Assembly (NCBI GenBank): GCA_009775375.1
Contig: VSPO01000043.1
Span: 1 to 24,504, forward strand
Length of the DNA: 24,504 nucleotides
Source: Muribaculaceae bacterium
GTDB taxonomy: Bacteria > Bacteroidota > Bacteroidia > Bacteroidales > Muribaculaceae
Reading direction: 5' to 3'
Below are positions 7,567 through 16,217 of this stretch, piece by piece. The translations under genes and the position numbers were made by a program. A model generated the notes under the pieces. The model did no database searches. It saw only the letters and a program-made list of their open reading frames with translations, and had not been told where the DNA came from. Position 1 is the first letter of the stretch; each line of letters begins with the position of its first letter.

Positions 7567-10500
7567 ATGCGATTGATTATATTCTTGATTTCAATGATTT
7601 TCTGCATGGGAGCGTCTTCGTATGCCTCATGTCTTGATGGCCATCAAATCCGGCAGTATACCGTAAATGATGGGCTGTCGTCTAATGCTATCTATTCCAT
7701 CAGTCAAGATTCTAAAGGAAGGATGTGGTTTGGCACGATCGACGGACTTCATAGCTATGACGGCGCAAGTATAAGACAATGGCGCGACAGCAGTATTCCG
7801 ACGTTAGGATCTGTGATATACAATATCGTGGAGGATAAGGAAGACCGTCTATGGATAGCCAGCAATGCGGGGCTTGCGATTCTCGACTTGCGCAAGGAGA
7901 AATTTACGACATTAGATATCAATCCGGAATCGGGAGTCGGCATAAAATCACGTGTCACTGATGTCATGCGCGATTTTGATGGAAATATGTGGCTGGCCAC
8001 GGCCGGACAGGGTGTTTTTCGCTACGATCCGCGTACTCGGATTCTAAAGCAGTATCCGGCAATAACGAAAATCAATAGCGACCTTGCCAGATGCCTGATG
8101 CAGGACTCATCGGGAATGATATGGGTGGGGACGGTATTAGGAGTCAGCCGCTATAATCCGGTGCAAGACAGATTTATGGCGATAGAATCATCGGATAAAG
8201 GCTTCGGAGTTTCCTCTCTTTTTGAAGACAGTCGCCATAACATATGGGCCGGAGCGAGCGGGCAAGGCCTGTTTTTGTATGACCCTGATTCCAACACCTT
8301 TCATCAGAAGCTGTCTCCTTCCGATTCCAACTCTCTGTTGCAGGTGAGGGCGATTAAGGAATGGCGACCGGGCGAGTTGATGCTTGCCTCCGATCAAGGG
8401 CTTACTTGCTACGATGTGAAGAGCGGCGAGAGTGAGTTGGTCCGAGCTTATCCAGGCAGGGTCAATAGTCTCAGCGACAACTATCTTCAAAGCCTTTTCG
8501 TGGATAGGGAAGGCGCCCTTTGGGTCGGGTCATATTTCGGGGGAGTAAATTATGTCGCGCCTTCACAGGGAATGTTTCAGCATTATTATAATGGAAATAC
8601 TGACCTTGGGGCGCGGATAGTCAGCGTATTGGCAGAAGCCGAAGGCGGCAATCTTTGGGTAGGGTCGGACGATGCCGGCTTATTCCACTGGGATAAGAAA
8701 TCTAATTCCTTCACTCCGGTCAGAAACCGTCACCTCGATAGCGGATCGGCATATAAAAACATTCATTCCCTTCTTCAGGTTGGCGATAAGCTGATGATTG
8801 GGATGTATATGGGTGGGCTTGATGTTCTTGACCTCAAGACAGGAAACTTGAAAAACTATATGGCCGGATCTTCCTCCCGCTCGCTTTATTCTTCCAGTAT
8901 TTATTCCATTCTTAAGGACGGGGATGGTAGGATTTGGATAGGCACGTCGAGCGGACTCAACAGATATTGCCCTGAAACGGATGACTTCGAGCGTATTTTT
9001 GAAGTGCATCCTGCCGATATCGCCTGCATAATAGAAGACAAGAGAGGCTATATCTGGGTGTCAACTTCCGATATGGGAATGTATCGGATGGAGAAGAAGA
9101 CAGGGAAATGGCAACATTTATCGTTTGATCTGGAAAATCCTGAAAATTCTTTCGGACTCCTTACGAATTCCATCGTCACGGCACATTGCGACAAAGCGGG
9201 GGATCTTTGGGTCGGTACGGATGGCGCGGGTCTGTTTCGTTATGATTATGAATCCGGGAAATTCCTGCAAGAGAAGTTGCCAATTCATGGGATAAGGGTT
9301 GTCAATAAGATATTGTCTGACGATAAGCGGCTATGGCTTGCCACGACCAATGGACTTTATTGCTACAGTCCTAAGGATTCCACAATTTTTTACTACAACA
9401 AGGAATCGGGGTTGCAAGACGATGTTTTCCTGCCTAATTCAGGGATAAGGGCCGACGACGGCACGATGTATCTCGGGGGAATAAACGGATTCAATGAGTT
9501 CAATCCTGATCAAATTATCCATAGGCTCGAAAAACCTGAAGTGATACTGACGGATTTCCAGATATTCAACCATCCTGTAGGCCCCGATGCCAAGGATTCA
9601 CCCCTTGAGGAGTCGATCACGTATGCCTCCGGACTTACGCTTAGCCATAAGCAGCGCATGGTCAGTTTTCGTGTCTCTCCAATGAGTTTCGTGAATCCCG
9701 GCTACAATCGTTTTTTGTATAAGCTTGACGGCTTCGACAAGGATTGGATAGAGGCTGATTCCCGTCATCCACTGACATATACCAACCTTCCGGCCGGCAA
9801 CTATACATTGAGGGTGCGTACGTCCGACGGCAATGGGGGATGGAACGATGATTCGCTTGCCTTTCCCATACGCATGCTTCCCCCTTGGTGGCTATCATTG
9901 CCAATGGTTTGTGTCTACGTCCTTGCGATAGTGGCTTTGCTGTTGTTGGTGTATCTAAGGATAATGCGGCGACAGAAAGAGAAGTTGAGAAATCTTGCCG
10001 ACGTAAAAGACAGGGAGTTATATAAGAGCAAGATGGAATTCTTCACTTATATTGTGCATGAAATACGCACTCCTTTGACTCTTATCCTTTCCCCTTTTGA
10101 AAATCTGCTTCGCTCTGAGGGAAAGGTAGCCGATCATCGGTCGCAATTGCTCGTGATGGAGCGAAATGCCAAACGCCTGCTCCACCTCGTCAATCATCTT
10201 ATGGATTTCCGAAAGATAGAGGCCGGGGGGATGAAATTGATTATCAGGGATATCGACATAAAAGAAGTCCTTGATGATGTAAGCCGGAATTTCATCCCCT
10301 CAGCCCAACTTAAGAATATTGAGGTGTCGTTGTCGCTTCCGGATGATAAGTGCATTGCTTCCGTCGACAGGGAAGCGTTTATAGAGATTGTCTCCAACCT
10401 TCTTTCCAACGCACATAAATTTGCGAAATCTTATATCGGCATATCTCTCAGAGCCACGGACGACGGTAAATTCAGGCTGTGTATAGGCAATGACGGTCCT

Positions 10501-11553
10501 GAAATACCGAAGTCGGAACAGGATAAGATATTCACGGCGTTCTATCAGATAGAGGAGACTCGCCCTTCCGACAATATCGGCACCGGCATTGGGTTGCTTC
10601 TCGTCAAAAAATATGCAGGGATGATGAATGCTTCTGTATCGGTCAACAGCGGGGATGGAACAGGCACGGAGTTTATCGTGGATTTCATGGCGGCAAAGAA
10701 TGGGGCGGTTAATGATAGTCTGCCGATGAAGGAAATTGGTATGGAATTGGAGACTGACGCGAAGATTGAGTCCTCTGAAAAGAGGGATAGGATTCTGATT
10801 GTTGATGACAATAAGGATATGGTGGATTTTCTCAGTGAAATACTAAGTGAGGATTATGACGTCGATTGCTCTGAAAACGCGGATGATGCTCAGGCTAAAA
10901 TCAAGGAGCTTATCCCTGATCTCGTAATCTCCGACATAATGATGCCCGGGACGAATGGAATCGAACTGTGCCGACTTCTTAAACATAATATCAACACGAG
11001 CCATGTTCCAGTGGTGTTGCTGACAGCGAAGGTGGAAAACATAGATTTTGTCAAGGGATTTGAGACTGGGGCTGATCTTTATGTCACCAAGCCTTTCTCT
11101 ACGGATGTCTTAAAGGCGCAAATACATTCGCTGCTGCTTAATAGGGAGATTCTGCGAAAGAGGTTTGCTTCCGACCCCGACGTGATAGATGATCTTGTTT
11201 CCAATTCCGGGCTTGACAAGGCTTTCTTCGAGAAGGTAAAGGCAAGTGTGGAGGAGAAGTATTCCGACCCGGAATATTCAGTGGATGTTATGGCAAGGGA
11301 TGCCGCGATATCCCGCACCGGTCTTTTCACTAAGATAAAGGCTTTGACGGGTATGACGCCCAATGAATATATCCGTATGGTGCGGCTGCAAAAAGCTGAA
11401 CGGCTGCTCGCAACGACGGATATGCGAGTCAACGAGGTGTGTTGGCAGGTGGGTTTTTCTTCCCGTTCGCATTTCGCCAAGTGTTTTCAGCAGAAATACG
11501 GCGTGAATCCCAGCGACTATAAATCAAGCCGAATGCGTCAGACCCCGGCCTGA
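7567..11553 (+). CDS. Hybrid two-component system regulator (sensor kinase, receiver and AraC domains fused)
   Basis: This 1328-residue protein has a signal peptide (1-20) and about 14 Reg_prop repeats of the form G.LWVGT..GL..YD (first at 51-65, last at about 632-647), consistent with two seven-bladed periplasmic propellers. A Y_Y_Y domain follows (about 695-770), then one membrane helix (about 774-798), HisKA with phospho-acceptor His831 in HEIRTPL, an ATPase domain with Asn948, Asp976 (NDGPEI) and GTGIGLLL (1005-1012), a receiver domain with Asp1123 in ISDIMMPG and Lys1175, and an AraC-type DNA-binding domain (about 1225-1325). All key residues are present, so it should be active. Such regulators bind a glycan fragment in the periplasm and activate carbohydrate genes directly. 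The adjacent glycosidase operon is the obvious target, by inference. It ends 13 bases from the convergent DUF3237 gene. Confidence 0.97.
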   Translation: MRLIIFLISMIFCMGASSYASCLDGHQIRQYTVNDGLSSNAIYSISQDSKGRMWFGTIDGLHSYDGASIRQWRDSSIPTLGSVIYNIVEDKEDRLWIASNAGLAILDLRKEKFTTLDINPESGVGIKSRVTDVMRDFDGNMWLATAGQGVFRYDPRTRILKQYPAITKINSDLARCLMQDSSGMIWVGTVLGVSRYNPVQDRFMAIESSDKGFGVSSLFEDSRHNIWAGASGQGLFLYDPDSNTFHQKLSPSDSNSLLQVRAIKEWRPGELMLASDQGLTCYDVKSGESELVRAYPGRVNSLSDNYLQSLFVDREGALWVGSYFGGVNYVAPSQGMFQHYYNGNTDLGARIVSVLAEAEGGNLWVGSDDAGLFHWDKKSNSFTPVRNRHLDSGSAYKNIHSLLQVGDKLMIGMYMGGLDVLDLKTGNLKNYMAGSSSRSLYSSSIYSILKDGDGRIWIGTSSGLNRYCPETDDFERIFEVHPADIACIIEDKRGYIWVSTSDMGMYRMEKKTGKWQHLSFDLENPENSFGLLTNSIVTAHCDKAGDLWVGTDGAGLFRYDYESGKFLQEKLPIHGIRVVNKILSDDKRLWLATTNGLYCYSPKDSTIFYYNKESGLQDDVFLPNSGIRADDGTMYLGGINGFNEFNPDQIIHRLEKPEVILTDFQIFNHPVGPDAKDSPLEESITYASGLTLSHKQRMVSFRVSPMSFVNPGYNRFLYKLDGFDKDWIEADSRHPLTYTNLPAGNYTLRVRTSDGNGGWNDDSLAFPIRMLPPWWLSLPMVCVYVLAIVALLLLVYLRIMRRQKEKLRNLADVKDRELYKSKMEFFTYIVHEIRTPLTLILSPFENLLRSEGKVADHRSQLLVMERNAKRLLHLVNHLMDFRKIEAGGMKLIIRDIDIKEVLDDVSRNFIPSAQLKNIEVSLSLPDDKCIASVDREAFIEIVSNLLSNAHKFAKSYIGISLRATDDGKFRLCIGNDGPEIPKSEQDKIFTAFYQIEETRPSDNIGTGIGLLLVKKYAGMMNASVSVNSGDGTGTEFIVDFMAAKNGAVNDSLPMKEIGMELETDAKIESSEKRDRILIVDDNKDMVDFLSEILSEDYDVDCSENADDAQAKIKELIPDLVISDIMMPGTNGIELCRLLKHNINTSHVPVVLLTAKVENIDFVKGFETGADLYVTKPFSTDVLKAQIHSLLLNREILRKRFASDPDVIDDLVSNSGLDKAFFEKVKASVEEKYSDPEYSVDVMARDAAISRTGLFTKIKALTGMTPNEYIRMVRLQKAERLLATTDMRVNEVCWQVGFSSRSHFAKCFQQKYGVNPSDYKSSRMRQTPA

Positions 11554-11566
11554 CAGCAGATGCCGC

Positions 11567-12055
11567 TTATTCCACCATCCAGACACGCAAATGAACCATT
11601 CCTTCCTCGAAACCTATGGGTTTGCATATGAAGATTCTGCTGTTTAGCCAATTGTACTTAGAATCGCAAGGAGCCTCAAACTTCGGAGACGTGGTGAAAT
11701 AATTGCCAGCTGAATCGTTGACACTGACTCCGACATTTTTAACGTTTATGAAGCGGGAGTCGTCAGTGAGTAGTGTGTAGACTGCCTCATACGACACCCT
11801 GCCGCTTACGGTGTCGACCATCTGATAGTCGGCACCGCCGGGAATAATCTCAGCCTCTATTCCGCCATCCACTTTCCCTCCGGTGATAGGAATCATCACT
11901 CTCTTCCCCTCGGGAACATCCCCGACCGTCATTGCGGCGCCACATTTGGCATGGATGTCGAAAACATGCTTAAGACCGATCTCCTTTTCAGAGGCGTTTA
12001 TGTTGAATCCGAGAAATAGAAAAGCCGCTATGGCAATACGTTTGATTACTTTCAT
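11567..12055 (-). CDS. Exported DUF3237 family protein
   Basis: The 162-residue product has a signal peptide (MKVIKRIAIAAFLFLG, about 1-21) followed by a complete small beta-barrel domain of the DUF3237 type. Family hallmarks are visible: GGKVDGGIEAEIIPGGADY (59-77), the YTLLTDD strand (93-99), INVKNVGV (103-110), YFTTSPKFEA (119-128) and YNWLN (134-138). DUF3237 proteins are mostly cytosolic, single-domain and of unknown biochemical role, so an exported version is of some interest. Cys38, Cys130 and Cys144 could form a disulfide after export. It diverges from the tandem hydrolase gene across a 188-base control region, which suggests shared regulation and possibly action on the same ester or aromatic compound. 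No TAnnTTTG element was found for it. Family assignment is firm; function is unknown. Confidence 0.88.
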   Translation of the reverse strand: MKVIKRIAIAAFLFLGFNINASEKEIGLKHVFDIHAKCGAAMTVGDVPEGKRVMIPITGGKVDGGIEAEIIPGGADYQMVDTVSGRVSYEAVYTLLTDDSRFINVKNVGVSVNDSAGNYFTTSPKFEAPCDSKYNWLNSRIFICKPIGFEEGMVHLRVWMVE

Positions 12056-12130
12056 GACGTGAGATTTGTTTGTTGTTTGTCATCCGTTCAGGCGGAGCGT
12101 ACTCTTATAACGGACAGCTATGCCGAAAGA

Positions 12131-12188
12131 TTTTGGCGAAATCCTGATTGTCGCCAAAAAAACGATATGTCTGTTCTTTTTTTCGCCA
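12131..12188. promoter_or_regulatory. Inverted-repeat operator-like site between divergent genes
   Basis: TTTTGGCGA (12131-12139) and TCGCCAAAA (12151-12159) form a perfect 9-bp inverted repeat with an 11-base spacer, giving a 20-base centre-to-centre distance (about two helical turns). A third TCGCCA lies at 12183-12188, 32 bases from the one at 12151. The site sits upstream of the hydrolase promoter and about 75 bases upstream of the DUF3237 start, the usual place for a dimeric regulator. It could instead be an RNA hairpin. No regulator for it is identified. Confidence 0.5.
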
Positions 12189-12194
12189 TTATCC

Positions 12195-12225
12195 TTGGAT
12201 AATACATTATTTTAAACTACATTTG
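12195..12225 (+). promoter_or_regulatory. Bacteroidales-type promoter for the tandem hydrolase gene
   Basis: A TACATTTG element at 12218-12225 matches the -7 consensus. TTG at 12195-12197 lies 20 bases upstream as a -33 element. Transcription should begin near 12231, only about 13 bases before the ATG at 12244. This excludes the upstream in-frame TTG at 12148 as the start codon. Confidence 0.6.
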
Positions 12226-12243
12226 CTCCAAATCAAGATAACT

Positions 12244-13893
12244 ATGATAGAAAAGATTTCATTAGTCTCCTTAGCATTGACCTTAATTCTGGCAAATCCT
12301 TGCCAGATCAAAGGAGCTGACAACAAACCCGCAGCCGTGAAGCATATCGACAACGGCGGAAGCGGCTTGCTGAAAGCAGTGGCGGTCTCGGAAAAGAGTC
12401 TTCCGGGATTCGTGGTCTATCGCCCGCAGGATCTTTATTGGGCGGCAACGAGAGAGAAGGCTCTTCCGGTGCTGATATGGTGCAACGGCGCGTGTGTCGA
12501 CACCTCCATCGACTATGAAAGGATGCTTATCGATCTGGCATCTAAGGGCTATGTGGTGGTGGCCATCGGCGACATGCAGCTTAGGAAAGGCGACCGCAAA
12601 GATGGCCGTACTTCGTCAGTGATGGTGGAGCAGGCCATAGAATGGGTAAAGTCCCGCGCAGCCGACAAAGAGAGTGAATACTACGGAAACATCGACCCCT
12701 CACGAATAGCGGCGGCCGGTCATTCATGCGGCGGCGCTCAAGTGCTTGCAAATGCCGGCAGTCCCGACATCAAGACATGTCTGATCCTGAATGCCGGAAT
12801 GGGCGACATCGAGATGGCCGGGGCTTCTGCCAAGTCGCTAAGCTCCCTGCATGCCCCGGTGTTGTATCTGACAGGTGGCCCCGACGACGTGGCTTATAAA
12901 AACGCGCGTCTCGACTACGACCGCATAAGCCATGTGCCGGTTTCATACGCCGATATGGCGTCGGCAGGGCATGGTGGCACCTACGGACAACCCGCCGGAG
13001 GCGACTTCGGAAGGATGGTGGAGGCATGGCTCGACTGGAACCTAAAGGGGAGACAGGAAAACAAGCGCATATTTGTCGATGGCGACCTCTCTTCCTTTCC
13101 AGGCTGGACGATAAAGAGCAAAGGCTACCACAGCAACGTGAAAGATCTCTGGATCAACAACGGCGAACGGAAAATTTTTGGCGTCAAATCCGAGCCGCAA
13201 GGAGATGGAAAAAAGGGTGTGGCAATTGTCAGCCATGGGTTCAACGGTACCCATCATTTTGCAAGGGATTATTTTGACACGCTCAACGGATTGGGCTACA
13301 CCGTCTATGCTTTTGATTTCCCATGCGGCAGCCTCTATAGCCGGAGCGACAACAATACTGTCAACATGTCGGTCATCGATGAGAAAAACGACCTGAAAGC
13401 CGTGGTCAGGCATTTCCTTGACAAGCCAGATACAGACAAGGAGAGGATGGTGCTCATCGGCGAAAGCCAGGGAGGGTTTGTGTCTGCTCTGGCCGCCGCA
13501 GAATTGAAAGACACTGTCAGCAGCCTCGTCCTTATATACCCTGCATTTTGCATCCCGGATAATTGGAGCGAGCGTTATAAGACAGTGGAGGAGATTCCCG
13601 ACACCACCAACCTCTGGAACGTGCCTTTGGGCAAACGTTTTTTCACGGAGATAAGGGATTTCGATGTCTATGGCACCATCACTGGCTATGAGGGTCCCGT
13701 ACAGATAATCCACGGTTCGAAAGATCCGATTGTTCCGCTTGGTTATTCAGAAGAGGCGATGAAACGATACAAAAACGCCCATCTGGGAGTAATCCCGGGC
13801 GCCGGCCACGGCTTCAAACCGGAGGAGAGGGCAGTCTCTAACGAATTCGTAAGAGAATTTCTCGAAATTTACGATGGCTCCCGGCAGAAATAA
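12244..13893 (+). CDS. Exported tandem alpha/beta hydrolase (two-domain esterase-like)
   Basis: The frame is open from a TTG at 12148, but the ATG at 12244 lies just after the promoter and gives a signal peptide (about 1-25), so the protein has 549 residues. It holds two alpha/beta hydrolase domains. Domain 1 (about 45-268) has nucleophile elbow GHSCGG (Ser161), an acidic residue in GGPDD (Asp214 or Asp215) and His243 in AGHGGTY. Domain 2 (about 300-545) has oxyanion-type HGFNG, elbow GESQGG (Ser408), GSKDPIV (Asp494) and GAGHGF (His522), and resembles cinnamoyl/feruloyl esterases. Both triads look complete. The likely role is removing ester groups (feruloyl, acetyl or similar) from plant material or bile and drug esters outside the cytoplasm. 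The substrate is inference. Neighbours are the divergent DUF3237 gene and, beyond a 54-bp palindrome, the convergent pyrophosphatase gene. Confidence 0.9.
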   Translation: MIEKISLVSLALTLILANPCQIKGADNKPAAVKHIDNGGSGLLKAVAVSEKSLPGFVVYRPQDLYWAATREKALPVLIWCNGACVDTSIDYERMLIDLASKGYVVVAIGDMQLRKGDRKDGRTSSVMVEQAIEWVKSRAADKESEYYGNIDPSRIAAAGHSCGGAQVLANAGSPDIKTCLILNAGMGDIEMAGASAKSLSSLHAPVLYLTGGPDDVAYKNARLDYDRISHVPVSYADMASAGHGGTYGQPAGGDFGRMVEAWLDWNLKGRQENKRIFVDGDLSSFPGWTIKSKGYHSNVKDLWINNGERKIFGVKSEPQGDGKKGVAIVSHGFNGTHHFARDYFDTLNGLGYTVYAFDFPCGSLYSRSDNNTVNMSVIDEKNDLKAVVRHFLDKPDTDKERMVLIGESQGGFVSALAAAELKDTVSSLVLIYPAFCIPDNWSERYKTVEEIPDTTNLWNVPLGKRFFTEIRDFDVYGTITGYEGPVQIIHGSKDPIVPLGYSEEAMKRYKNAHLGVIPGAGHGFKPEERAVSNEFVREFLEIYDGSRQK

Positions 13894-13906
13894 ACCTATA
13901 GGAAAA

Positions 13907-13960
13907 AATCGATAAACAAACGGGTATCCCAAATTTGGGATACCCGTTTGTTTATCGATT
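13907..13960. terminator. 54-bp perfect palindrome, probable bidirectional terminator
   Basis: Two 27-base arms (13907-13933 and 13934-13960) are exact reverse complements with no loop. The core is GGGTATCCCAAATTTGGGAT (13922-13941). It lies between convergent stop codons (13893 on + and 13986 on -). Read on the - strand, it is followed by a run of T (A tract at 13903-13908), as expected for an intrinsic terminator of the pyrophosphatase gene. On the + strand the following sequence has weaker T runs, but the stem is very stable. Confidence 0.8.
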
Positions 13961-13985
13961 GGATTGTGAAAGAAAACGTTTCGGA

Positions 13986-16178
13986 TTAGAACAACGACCA
14001 GGTAACGGTCAGGCCTGCCATTACGATGGAGACCATCGACATCAGCTTGATAAGGATGTTGAGCGACGGGCCGGATGTGTCTTTGAATGGGTCGCCTACG
14101 GTGTCTCCAACGACGGTCGCACGGTGCACTTCGGAGCCTTTGCCGCCGAAATTGCCCTCTTCGACATATTTCTTGGCATTGTCCCATGCGCCGCCGGCGT
14201 TGGCCATGAAGACGGCGAGCACGAAGCCTGCTGAAAGTCCTCCTGTCAGAAGGCCGATAACTCCGGGCACTCCAAACACAAGTCCGACTACTATAGGGGC
14301 GACAATCGCGAGTACCGACGGGAAAATCATCTCCTGCTGAGCTCCTTTGGTGGAGATTTTCACGCAGCGGGCATAGTCGGGTTCTGTCGTGCCTTCAAGG
14401 ATGCCTTTTATCTGACGGAACTGCCGACGCACCTCCTCCACCATATGGGCGGCGGCACGGCCTACGGCATTCATAGTCAATCCGCAGAAGAGGAATGCCA
14501 TCATGGCTCCGATAAACATGCCGGAAAGCACCTTCGGGCTCATGAGATTCACCTCGAAATAAGTCATGAAATCGGTGAATGTGGCCTGATGGATATCCAC
14601 GGCTTTGTCGCCGATCTGGATAAATGTCTCTCCAAGACGGGCGATACCGATGCGAATCTCTTCGATGTAGGATGCAAGCAGGGCGAGACCTGTAAGGGCG
14701 GCCGAACCGATGGCAAATCCCTTGCCTGTCGCGGCTGTGGTGTTGCCTAAGGAATCGAGAGCGTCCGTGCGACGGCGCACAGATTCTCCAAGCCCCGACA
14801 TTTCGGCGTTGCCGCCGGCATTGTCGGCAATGGGTCCGTAGGCGTCGGTCGCAAGGGTGATTCCGAGGGTGGAGAGCATACCAACTGCGGCGATTCCGAT
14901 GCCGTAAAGCCCCATCCCCACGTTGGTGAAATCAAATCCTGAAGCAAACCAATAGCTGAGGATTATTCCGCAGACCACGGCAAGGACAGGCACGGCAGTG
15001 GAGACCATTCCAAGACCGATGCCGGAGATAATGACGGTGGCCGGGCCTGTGGTGCCGCTCTCTGAAAGCTTCTGGGTTGGTTTGTAGGATTGTGAGGTGT
15101 AGTATTCAGTGGCGCGTCCGATAACGATGCCGACAATAAGACCGACAACAACGGCGCATCCGATAAGAGCCCAGTTGGTTATGCCGAGAGCCCAGAGGAT
15201 AAGGAAAGTGGCTCCGACTATCAAGACTGAACTGAGGTTCGTCCCGAAAGATAGCGCTCCGAGAAGTTGGCGCATATTGGCGTCCTCTTTCGTGCGGACG
15301 CTGAAGATGCCTACGATCGAAAGAAGAATTCCCACGGCCGCGATAAGCATAGGCGCGAGAACGGCCTTAAACTGCATGACCTCATCTCCCTGGGTCATGA
15401 ACGCGGCTGCGCCAAGAGCGGCCGTGGCAAGGATTGATCCGCAATACGACTCATAAAGGTCGGCTCCCATTCCGGCCACGTCGCCCACGTTGTCGCCCAC
15501 ATTGTCGGCGATTGTTGCGGGGTTGCGGGGGTCGTCTTCAGGGATTCCTGCCTCCACTTTCCCTACGAGGTCAGCCCCTACGTCGGCAGCCTTGGTATAG
15601 ATGCCTCCGCCTACGCGGGCAAACAGGGCCTGCGTTGACGCTCCCATGCCGAATGTCAGCATCGTGGTCGTGATCATCGTAAGCTTTTGCGGACCGGTGG
15701 TCTCAACGAAATAATCCAGGATTATATACCAAAAAGAGATGTCGAGCAGGCCGAGACCTACCACTACCAGACCCATAACGGCTCCGGAACGGAAAGCTAC
15801 GCGCAGGCCGCCGTTGAGCGACTGGCGAGCGGCATTGGCGGTGCGGGCCGATGCATTGGTGGCTGTGCGCATTCCGAGATAGCCTGCAAGACCGGAGAAG
15901 AATCCTCCGGTCAGGAATGCTACGGGCACCCATGCGTTCTGAAGCTGAAACCCGTAGGCCATGATCGAGAAGACAATGGCGAGGACGATGAATACGATTC
16001 CGACAATCTTATATTGCTGCCGGAGATAAGACATGGCGCCGACTCTCACGTGGGAGGCGATTTTTGCCATTTGCTCCGTCCCCTCGCTCTCTTTCATCAT
16101 GCCCACGTAGAAATACCGGGCAAAGAGCAGGGCCACTATCGAGGCCACAGGGACGAGCCAAAACAATAAATTTTCCAT
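13986..16178 (-). CDS. hppA: Membrane-bound ion-translocating pyrophosphatase, K+-dependent
   Basis: This 730-residue membrane protein couples hydrolysis of pyrophosphate to export of Na+ and/or H+. The family pyrophosphate site DVGADLVGKVE is at 199-209, and further acidic clusters occur at DDPRNPATIADNVGDNVGD (215-233) and in the C-terminal GDTVGDPFKDTSGPSLNILI (691-710). In GNTTAATGKG (478-487), Ala482 and Gly485 are the residues of the K+-dependent class; K+-independent enzymes have Lys and Thr. Glu243 in DLYES matches the Na+-binding position of Na+-pumping members. Thr90, Phe94 and Asp146 coincide with residues I recall as markers of the Na+,H+-pumping subgroup described in Bacteroides, though the fourth, Met176, is Phe here. 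It has many transmembrane helices (family usually 16) and full length. It starts 39 bases after the preceding gene, without its own obvious promoter, so cotranscription is likely. Confidence 0.97.
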   Translation of the reverse strand: MENLLFWLVPVASIVALLFARYFYVGMMKESEGTEQMAKIASHVRVGAMSYLRQQYKIVGIVFIVLAIVFSIMAYGFQLQNAWVPVAFLTGGFFSGLAGYLGMRTATNASARTANAARQSLNGGLRVAFRSGAVMGLVVVGLGLLDISFWYIILDYFVETTGPQKLTMITTTMLTFGMGASTQALFARVGGGIYTKAADVGADLVGKVEAGIPEDDPRNPATIADNVGDNVGDVAGMGADLYESYCGSILATAALGAAAFMTQGDEVMQFKAVLAPMLIAAVGILLSIVGIFSVRTKEDANMRQLLGALSFGTNLSSVLIVGATFLILWALGITNWALIGCAVVVGLIVGIVIGRATEYYTSQSYKPTQKLSESGTTGPATVIISGIGLGMVSTAVPVLAVVCGIILSYWFASGFDFTNVGMGLYGIGIAAVGMLSTLGITLATDAYGPIADNAGGNAEMSGLGESVRRRTDALDSLGNTTAATGKGFAIGSAALTGLALLASYIEEIRIGIARLGETFIQIGDKAVDIHQATFTDFMTYFEVNLMSPKVLSGMFIGAMMAFLFCGLTMNAVGRAAAHMVEEVRRQFRQIKGILEGTTEPDYARCVKISTKGAQQEMIFPSVLAIVAPIVVGLVFGVPGVIGLLTGGLSAGFVLAVFMANAGGAWDNAKKYVEEGNFGGKGSEVHRATVVGDTVGDPFKDTSGPSLNILIKLMSMVSIVMAGLTVTWSLF

Positions 16179-16217
16179 GACATCAGGAATTTTTAAGGGT
16201 TAATTATTACGAATGTT

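Noticed and set aside
7669..9500. Repeated motifs in the regulator gene as a DNA repeat array
   Set aside because: They are protein-level propeller repeats with divergent codons, not DNA repeats, and no spacer regularity suggests CRISPR.
13042..13713. 223-residue open frame antisense to the tandem hydrolase
   Set aside because: The + strand gene has a signal peptide and two triads; the antisense frame shows no recognisable domain.
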